From assembly GCA_910587345.1 (NCBI GenBank), contig CAJUKH010000064.1, positions 1 to 9,450 on the forward strand: a stretch of DNA of 9,450 nucleotides, read 5' to 3'. Position numbers and translations under genes: made by a program. Below, one piece after another: positions 5,850 to 9,450 of the stretch. Each line of letters starts with the position of its first letter. Positions within the stretch are counted from its first letter, which is position 1. The notes under the pieces were generated by a model. That model ran no database searches, had not been told where the DNA came from, and saw nothing but the letters and a program-made list of their open reading frames with translations. The stretch comes from an uncultured Oscillospiraceae bacterium. GTDB lineage: Bacteria; Bacillota; Clostridia; Oscillospirales; Oscillospiraceae.

Positions 5850-6391
5850 GTCAACGCAAATTGTTGTACTATGTGGTTGTAGGCATATGCATACTTGTTT
5901 TATTTATAGGAGGTGCCATTATGGCCGATAAATCTAGTTTTTCTTTGTATGGAGTATATCAGGCAGATGGTATTGTTGCTGGGCCAGCTATTGACAGCGG
6001 GGAAGATTTGAATGCATCGTATTATGTTTTTCGGCCCGACTTTGCATATGTATTTTCTACAGAAAATACAGCACCCCTGAATGTACCCATCACAATTATA
6101 GAAACTGCGTATGAAAAGGAGCATGTAGAAAAATCTGAATTTCTCACACTGGGGTTCCAGAATATAACCGTTCCAGATTCCACAAATATAGAGAAATATT
6201 GTATCGATCCTGTAAGCATGCTTTACTTAGTTGATGGAAACCTGTGGCTATATACTATTTTTGGTTCAGCTGCAGGAGGCGTTCCGCGAATTCTTCAGCT
6301 AAAAAAAGTTCCTGATGAGGTATTTGAAAATTTATTTGGGGTCGGAAACGTTGCATTTGAACAAATAGAAAAAGAAAGTCGTTCAGACTAA
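5846..6391 (+). CDS. Membrane-anchored extracytoplasmic protein, unknown function
   Basis: A 181-residue protein whose ATG overlaps the previous stop (ATGA, 5846-5849), so it is translationally coupled to the RlpA-like protein. Residues about 6-26 (LLYYVVVGICILVLFIGGAIM) form a signal anchor, with the remaining about 155 residues probably outside. The outer part is beta-leaning (FSLYGVYQADG, NASYYVFRPDFAYVFS, VPITIIETAY, LYLVDGNLWLYTIFG) and has one cysteine. I recognise no family. The tight coupling suggests it partners with the upstream barrel protein, perhaps localising it to the membrane; this is inference only. It is the last gene of the AT-rich block. Confidence 0.78.
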   Translation: MSQRKLLYYVVVGICILVLFIGGAIMADKSSFSLYGVYQADGIVAGPAIDSGEDLNASYYVFRPDFAYVFSTENTAPLNVPITIIETAYEKEHVEKSEFLTLGFQNITVPDSTNIEKYCIDPVSMLYLVDGNLWLYTIFGSAAGGVPRILQLKKVPDEVFENLFGVGNVAFEQIEKESRSD

Positions 6392-6412
6392 TTTTCTATT
6401 GTGTTTTTGTGA

Positions 6413-6452
6413 ATGATGAAGAGCAGGACGTAAACGTTCTGCTCTTCATCAT
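6413..6452. terminator. Long hairpin after the cargo operon, probable terminator
   Basis: Perfect 14-bp arms (6413-6426 / 6439-6452), with further pairing inside (a wobble plus ACGT/ACGT), start 21 bp after the last cargo stop codon. A T-rich stretch precedes rather than follows, so it is not a textbook intrinsic terminator, but stem length and position suggest transcript end or 3'-end protection. Confidence 0.6.
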
Positions 6453-6457
6453 GTATT

Positions 6458-6502
6458 TATAGCGGTTTACCCGTTTATATTATGAACGGGTAAACCGCTA
6501 TA
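6458..6502. promoter_or_regulatory. Perfect 18-bp dyad upstream of the ncRNA promoter
   Basis: TATAGCGGTTTACCCGTT (6458-6475) and its exact reverse complement (6485-6502) surround 9 bases that pair further. Each arm holds two adjacent similar octamers (CGGTTTAC, CCGTTTAT). The dyad ends 20 bp before the -35 box at 6523, so it could be an operator. It shares GCGGTTTAC with the dyad in front of the XRE gene. A terminator role cannot be excluded. Confidence 0.6.
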
Positions 6503-6522
6503 ACTGTAATTTTAGGAATATC

Positions 6523-6551
6523 TTGACTGCCACGGAAGTCTATGCTATACT
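6523..6551 (+). promoter_or_regulatory. Strong promoter of the structured ncRNA
   Basis: TTGACT (6523-6528), a 17-bp spacer and TATACT (6546-6551): a near-consensus promoter with no open reading frame downstream for almost 700 bp. Start expected near 6558. Confidence 0.8.
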
Positions 6552-6557
6552 AAAAAC

Positions 6558-7121
6558 AACAGGATATAATTTCCTGCTGTCATAGAAATTCGCCGGCGTT
6601 GGCCGGCGGGAAAGGAGGCGCTACGGTACAAGATCATAGCTCGTCTGGGCGAGGATAAACAGCTAATTAGGCCCAGAGCGCCCCGGCTCCAGGTTCGCCG
6701 GTCGGGGGTTTAGCAGTTTGCTAATCAGAAGCCATTCAGGGGTGATACACCTGTGTGGTGCGTGGGCTTGCCGTAGTAACCTTTGTGAACTGGAAAGCGC
6801 ATCATGGACCCTGAGCGAGTAATCCTTTTGAAAGCGATGGTAAGTAGAACGTATCGTGTCCCTTCCCACCCTCTGAACGCAGCCGGTCATGCTGTAAATC
6901 TGCCGGAGAGCTGCTCCCTCTACAAAGGAGCCGACAGAATCCTAACTGCCGTAGATCTCAATAAATAGGGCTGCACACATAAGCAAGAAAAAAGTGTAGG
7001 GAGATATCCCAAGCCCGTCACACATAAGACGTTAAAAAGTGTACTTTGCCGATTGTCGAGTCTCCGACTGGAGCTGGCATGAGGCGGCCTGGCTTTAACA
7101 TCAATAAATTATACAACAGGA
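6558..7121 (+). ncRNA. Large ornate structured non-coding RNA, ROOL-like candidate
   Basis: About 560 nt follow a strong promoter and contain no credible gene but many stems. One is 6591-6597 / 6602-6608 with loop GTTG. Stem 6617-6622 / 6677-6682 closes a domain. Inside it, hairpin 6640-6643 / 6650-6653 overlaps a stretch, CTGGGC (6645-6650), that can pair with GCCCAG (6671-6676), an alternative or pseudoknot contact. Others are 6710-6715 / 6719-6724, 6913-6917 / 6927-6931, and 6999-7002 / 7007-7010. Two copies of a 25-nt unit lie at 6974-6998 and 7019-7043. ACAACAGGA occurs at both edges (6556-6564, 7113-7121), and either copy could pair with TCCTGCTGT at 6572-6580. Size, promoter and mobile Firmicute setting fit the ROOL class (about 580 nt, function unknown); GOLLD is the alternative. 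The 3' end is approximate, since no clear terminator is visible. Confidence 0.65.
6974..7043 (+). repeat. Duplicated 25-nt unit in the 3' part of the ncRNA
   Basis: CACACATAAG, 5 variable bases, then AAAAAGTGTA occurs at 6974-6998 and again at 7019-7043, a 45-nt period. Each copy has complementary ends (ACAC / GTGT), and a small GGGA/TCCC stem lies between them (6999-7010). The pattern, conserved ends with a variable middle, suggests two equivalent structural elements of the RNA. Confidence 0.75.
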
Positions 7122-7241
7122 GTATATACAATAAGATATATAATATATTGCCAATATGTGCCTTATTTACATTAAATATTGCGCAGATTGTGATGTTGCG
7201 TAAAACGGATAGTTAGGTATCTCTAAGGATAGAAAAGTTGC
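7122..7241 (+). other. AT-rich spacer before the recombinase gene
   Basis: Contains alternating AT (7123-7148), a loose inverted pair AATAAG/CTTATT (7130-7135 / 7162-7167) and the direct repeat GTTGCGT (7195-7201 and 7237-7243). A weak promoter candidate is TTGCCA (7148-7153) with TTAAAT (7172-7177). It is a natural place for recombinase core sites, but no convincing crossover dyad was identified. Confidence 0.3.
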
Positions 7242-8294
7242 GTGAGAGAGATAGTGCGAGGGGGGCCGAAATTGGGACGGCGTAACAAATCATACTCGAA
7301 GGACCTCCACCAGCAAGCCTATGACCGCTTGAAGGGGATGCACGCCTTTGGGGAGAGTAAAAAGGCGGCGGTGGCCGATGGAACGGAGAAAGACAAGATT
7401 TTCTCTTATAACACCTACAAGAGCTATTGGAAACACACAAAGTATTTTATCAAGTACATTAAAGAGAAGCATCCCGAATGTACCACGCTGAAAAGTGCAA
7501 AGAAATACGTCAATGAATGGCTCCAGGCCAGGGCTGACCAGGGCCTCTCCGCCTGGACGGTGCAGTTGGAGGCGAAGGCCCTCGGCAAGCTCTACGGCAT
7601 CCAGCCGGACGACGAAAATTATTTCAAGCCCCCTAAGAGGAATCGGGGGGACATCAAACGGAGCCGCGGGGACCGGGTGCGTGACCGGCATTTCTCCAAG
7701 ACCAACAATGACGAGCTGATAAAATTCTGCCGGGGGACAGGGCTTCGCCGGAGTGAGCTGGGGGAGCTGCGAGGAAAAGATCTGGTTACTCGAGGACAGA
7801 TTGAGAAGGAGATCTCCCGCCTGGAGGCCGTCCCGGAGGACCGCCGTACACCGGCGGACGAGAAGCGGCTCACCATGCTCCAGGACACCCGGCTGTTCCA
7901 GGGGGAGTATTTTACCTTTGTGCGGAACGGAAAGGGCGGCAGGGCGCGTCTAAGCCCCATCATCGGCAAGAACATGGAGCAGATCGTGGAGCGGATCAGG
8001 AACACGCCGCCAGAGGAAAAGGTGTGGCAGCACGTCCATAAGAGCGCCGACATCCATGGATACCGGGCCGAGTACGCCACGGCCATCTACAAGGCCCACG
8101 CCAGGGCGATAAAAGAGATCCCCTTTGACCGGGTGAACCGGGGAACAGGACGGCGGTATCAGAGTGAGGTGTACGTCTGCCGGAAGGATGAGGCTGGGAA
8201 GAAGTTGGACAAGGTCGCTATGCTGGTGTGCAGCAAGGCGCTGGGTCATAACCGTATCAGTGTTGTAGCCGACAACTACATTAGAGGCTTGTAA
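7242..8294 (+). CDS. Tyrosine site-specific recombinase/integrase
   Basis: 350 residues from GTG 7242 (AAGGA about 12 nt upstream). TTG 7272, closer to the G-rich run 7258-7265, is a real alternative and would remove 10 residues. The full catalytic set is visible: R169 in TGLRRSEL, K231 in NGKGGRAR, H272 and R275 in IHGYR, H336 in ALGHNR, and nucleophile Y346 in DNYIRGL near the C-terminus. Residues about 55-125 form the N-terminal SAM-like core-binding domain. Two extra stretches are unusual: a charged helical insert at about 184-217, and 61 residues between the HxxR arginine and the LGH histidine, much longer than the common about 20. On a small plasmid it may resolve multimers or mediate integration; the sequence does not decide. 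It is probably co-transcribed with the coiled-coil gene 12 bp downstream. Confidence 0.9.
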   Translation: MREIVRGGPKLGRRNKSYSKDLHQQAYDRLKGMHAFGESKKAAVADGTEKDKIFSYNTYKSYWKHTKYFIKYIKEKHPECTTLKSAKKYVNEWLQARADQGLSAWTVQLEAKALGKLYGIQPDDENYFKPPKRNRGDIKRSRGDRVRDRHFSKTNNDELIKFCRGTGLRRSELGELRGKDLVTRGQIEKEISRLEAVPEDRRTPADEKRLTMLQDTRLFQGEYFTFVRNGKGGRARLSPIIGKNMEQIVERIRNTPPEEKVWQHVHKSADIHGYRAEYATAIYKAHARAIKEIPFDRVNRGTGRRYQSEVYVCRKDEAGKKLDKVAMLVCSKALGHNRISVVADNYIRGL

Positions 8295-8306
8295 GGGGAG
8301 GGCCGC

Positions 8307-9080
8307 ATGAGTGAGTTTGTAAAAAAGACCCTGGTGGGCTATAAAGAGGCTCCAGGAGGCCGTGCTGATCCGGAGTGTACTCATGTGATTCTCACCCTGA
8401 AGGAGTATGAAGGGCAGCTCCAGCGGATTGCTGCGGCGGAGCAAGAGGCCCGAACCACGAAGCACGAGGCGGAGAAAACGCTGCGGAGTGTGAGAGGTGA
8501 TGCGCAGTACAAAATTCAAGTGGCAGAGGCGGAGGCGGCGAAGACAGTAGCTGCCCTGGAGGGGGAGCTGGAGAAGGAACGTCAGGAGAGTGCTTACCAG
8601 CGTGGCCTGAATAAGAACCTGCTGCGGATCTCCAGGGAACGAGCCAATGCTGACCGAAAACTGAAACCAAAGAAGGAGCATACTGGATACTTCGTTGTTT
8701 TTACAGGAGAGAAAGAGTACAGGTTCAAAAAGGACCGGCGGCAATGGGGCCGGGCTTTGCTTTGGGAAACCATACTGCAAAGCCCATATTCAGTAGATTT
8801 CTCGGAAGAACAGGCCAGAAAGCAGATTAAGGAAGATTTCTTTGAGCAGATGGCGGACGGCTCCTGGATGATTGCCAGGCTTGGGTTTGATACGTTCTTT
8901 GATGGCCGGTTTGAGAGGTTGGTAGAGAGAGAGGATTGGGAGGCAAAGTACAAGATGAAGAATGTTTTATTGAGACCAGACTTGAAGTTACGAGCTGGTT
9001 TTAGGTCTGGTTATTGGGAGGTTATCATCCTTCACACAAAGGCACTTGGGATAGTCCCACCGGAAATGCGAGCGCAATAA
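8307..9080 (+). CDS. Coiled-coil protein of unknown function, downstream of the recombinase
   Basis: 257 residues from ATG 8307, with AAGGGGAGG (8293-8301) 5 nt upstream, beginning 12 bp after the recombinase stop. Residues about 33-115 are a charged, alanine-rich heptad-like coiled coil (EYEGQLQRIAAAEQEARTT, AEAEAAKTVAALEGELEKE). A basic linker (RERANADRKLKPKKE) leads to a globular C-terminal domain of about 130 residues beginning GYFVVFTGEKEYRF and including WGRALLWETILQSPYSVDF, an acidic helix, and YWEVIILHT near the end. No catalytic or DNA-binding motif is recognised. Position suggests an accessory to the recombinase or to maintenance; I would not go further. Confidence 0.72.
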   Translation: MSEFVKKTLVGYKEAPGGRADPECTHVILTLKEYEGQLQRIAAAEQEARTTKHEAEKTLRSVRGDAQYKIQVAEAEAAKTVAALEGELEKERQESAYQRGLNKNLLRISRERANADRKLKPKKEHTGYFVVFTGEKEYRFKKDRRQWGRALLWETILQSPYSVDFSEEQARKQIKEDFFEQMADGSWMIARLGFDTFFDGRFERLVEREDWEAKYKMKNVLLRPDLKLRAGFRSGYWEVIILHTKALGIVPPEMRAQ

Positions 9081-9086
9081 TCAGGG

Positions 9087-9120
9087 GCCTCCAGGCGGCT
9101 TTATAAAGCCCGTTGGAGGC
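9087..9120 (+). terminator. Hairpin after the coiled-coil gene, probable terminator
   Basis: GCCTCCA (9087-9093) pairs with TGGAGGC (9114-9120), and inside GGCTT (9097-9101) pairs with AAGCC (9106-9110). It starts 7 bp after the stop codon. The following GTTTGAG is only mildly T-rich, so efficiency is uncertain. Confidence 0.6.
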
Positions 9121-9199
9121 GTTTGAGTGGGGGAGAGGCCCCTTGGGCTGGACTGTGGGCTGGAGGCCCTCTGAGGGCCTTAAACGGCGTGGTAAAATT
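9121..9199. other. GC-rich non-coding stretch with a short palindrome, part of the candidate origin
   Basis: AGGCCCTC (9164-9171) and GAGGGCCT (9173-9180) form a palindrome with a single central base. GGGCTGGA occurs twice (9145-9152 and 9157-9164). No gene. Together with the AT-rich stretch 9238-9330 and the rep leader this is the most likely replication origin. Confidence 0.4.
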
Positions 9200-9237
9200 G
9201 CCTGTCCAAGGGCATTGAAATTCCTGGTCGGACAGGC
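9200..9237. promoter_or_regulatory. Inverted repeat bracketing the rep -35 box, candidate operator
   Basis: GCCTGTCC at 9200-9207 and GGACAGGC at 9230-9237 are perfect 8-bp inverted arms 22 bp apart. The left arm lies upstream of the -35 box, and the right arm fills the end of the spacer, touching the -10 box. Such placement suits a repressor, or Rep itself, controlling initiation. A hairpin role is also possible, but the transcript would start downstream of both arms, so a DNA-binding site is preferred. Confidence 0.45.
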
Positions 9238-9243
9238 TATAAT
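9215..9243 (+). promoter_or_regulatory. Putative promoter of the replication gene (reads across the circle join)
   Basis: A -35 box TTGAAA (9215-9220) and a perfect -10 box TATAAT (9238-9243) are separated by 17 bp, the optimal sigma-70/sigma-A arrangement. Transcription would start near 9250 and, on the circle, reach the rep start codon at 240 after roughly 330 nt of leader. No other good promoter was found closer to rep. The element overlaps an 8-bp inverted repeat (9200-9207 / 9230-9237) that could act as an operator. Confidence 0.7.
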
Positions 9244-9339
9244 TATAACAAAAAAATAGGGAAAAATGTATTGATAATAAACGGCCCCCTATGTCTCTAA
9301 AACGTTACTTTTTTCTTCTTCAATAAGGGAGAAAGTCGG

Positions 9340-9450
9340 AGGGGAAAAGGGGGGTGAGCGGAGGCTGTGGGAATGTGGTAAACCCGTAGGGTTTTCCATC
9401 ATTTCCATAGCCGGAGCGAGGGGGGAAAGGGGGAGGTGACTTTCTCTTTA
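9340..9450. repeat. Terminal direct repeat (second copy of 1-111)
   Basis: Identical to 1-111. It should be counted once in the circular map. It begins the G-rich, hairpin-rich stretch that forms the 5' leader of the replication gene. Confidence 0.93.

Noticed and set aside
6692..6699. GGTTCGCC, reminiscent of a tRNA T-loop
   Set aside because: No matching acceptor, D or anticodon stems could be drawn around it; it fits inside another stem of the ncRNA.
6663..6890. 75-residue open frame on the - strand inside the ncRNA
   Set aside because: No good ribosome site, no recognisable protein features, and it lies antisense to a strongly promoted stem-rich RNA.
6558..7121. Group I or group II intron instead of a ROOL-like RNA
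   Set aside because: No GUGYG start or recognisable domain V hairpin, no clear group I core, and no interrupted gene or intron-encoded protein at its edges.
7950..8780. 276-residue open frame on the - strand across the recombinase and coiled-coil genes
   Set aside because: Shadow of two well-supported + strand genes; composition is leucine/proline-rich without motifs.
9291..9326. An 11-codon open frame in the rep leader that could be a leader peptide
   Set aside because: No ribosome site upstream and no regulatory codon run; not enough for a feature.

Overview
The window reads as one complete small circular plasmid of about 9,339 bp. Its first 111 bases recur exactly as its last 111 bases (1-111 = 9340-9450), as expected when a circular molecule is written out linearly with an overlap. 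Strong AGGAGG-type ribosome sites, a RelB/DinJ antitoxin paired with a YoeB toxin, and the style of the replication, partition and recombinase proteins point to a Gram-positive gut Firmicute, probably a Clostridia/Lachnospiraceae member. The host is inferred, not proven. No relaxase, conjugation gene, phage structural gene, IS transposase or CRISPR array is visible.

Layout: (i) 9081-9339 joined to 1-239 is a gene-free control region of about 500 bp. It carries a near-consensus promoter, dyads, and a roughly 330-nt GC-rich leader full of hairpins, and it feeds a 498-aa primase-like replication initiator (240-1736). This is the likely origin and copy-control region. (ii) 1760-2782 is a toxin-antitoxin operon (RelB/DinJ + YoeB) with a third small gene of unknown role, closed by a strong hairpin terminator. 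(iii) 2785-3938 is a partition module: promoter, two 15-bp repeats, ParA ATPase, and an overlapping ribbon-helix-helix gene that is the probable ParB-like partner. (iv) 3938-6502 is a visibly AT-richer cargo block bordered by strong dyads. It encodes a membrane-anchored XRE regulator, a secreted beta-rich protein, a protein with an RlpA-like double-psi beta-barrel, and a membrane-anchored protein. (v) 6523-7121 holds no gene but has a near-perfect promoter followed by about 560 nt of stem-loop-rich sequence. I interpret it as a large ornate structured non-coding RNA, best guess ROOL class. (vi) 7242-9080 carries a tyrosine recombinase with all catalytic residues and, 12 bp downstream, a coiled-coil protein of unknown function.

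Together these give replication (Rep), stable inheritance (ParA/RHH, toxin-antitoxin, and possibly multimer resolution by the recombinase), a cell-envelope cargo operon under its own regulator, and a large RNA of unknown function. The points most worth checking are the ncRNA, the shared GCGGTTTAC dyads that could link the XRE regulator to the ncRNA promoter, and the hairpin-rich rep leader. All protein and RNA family names come from reading motifs, with no database search.
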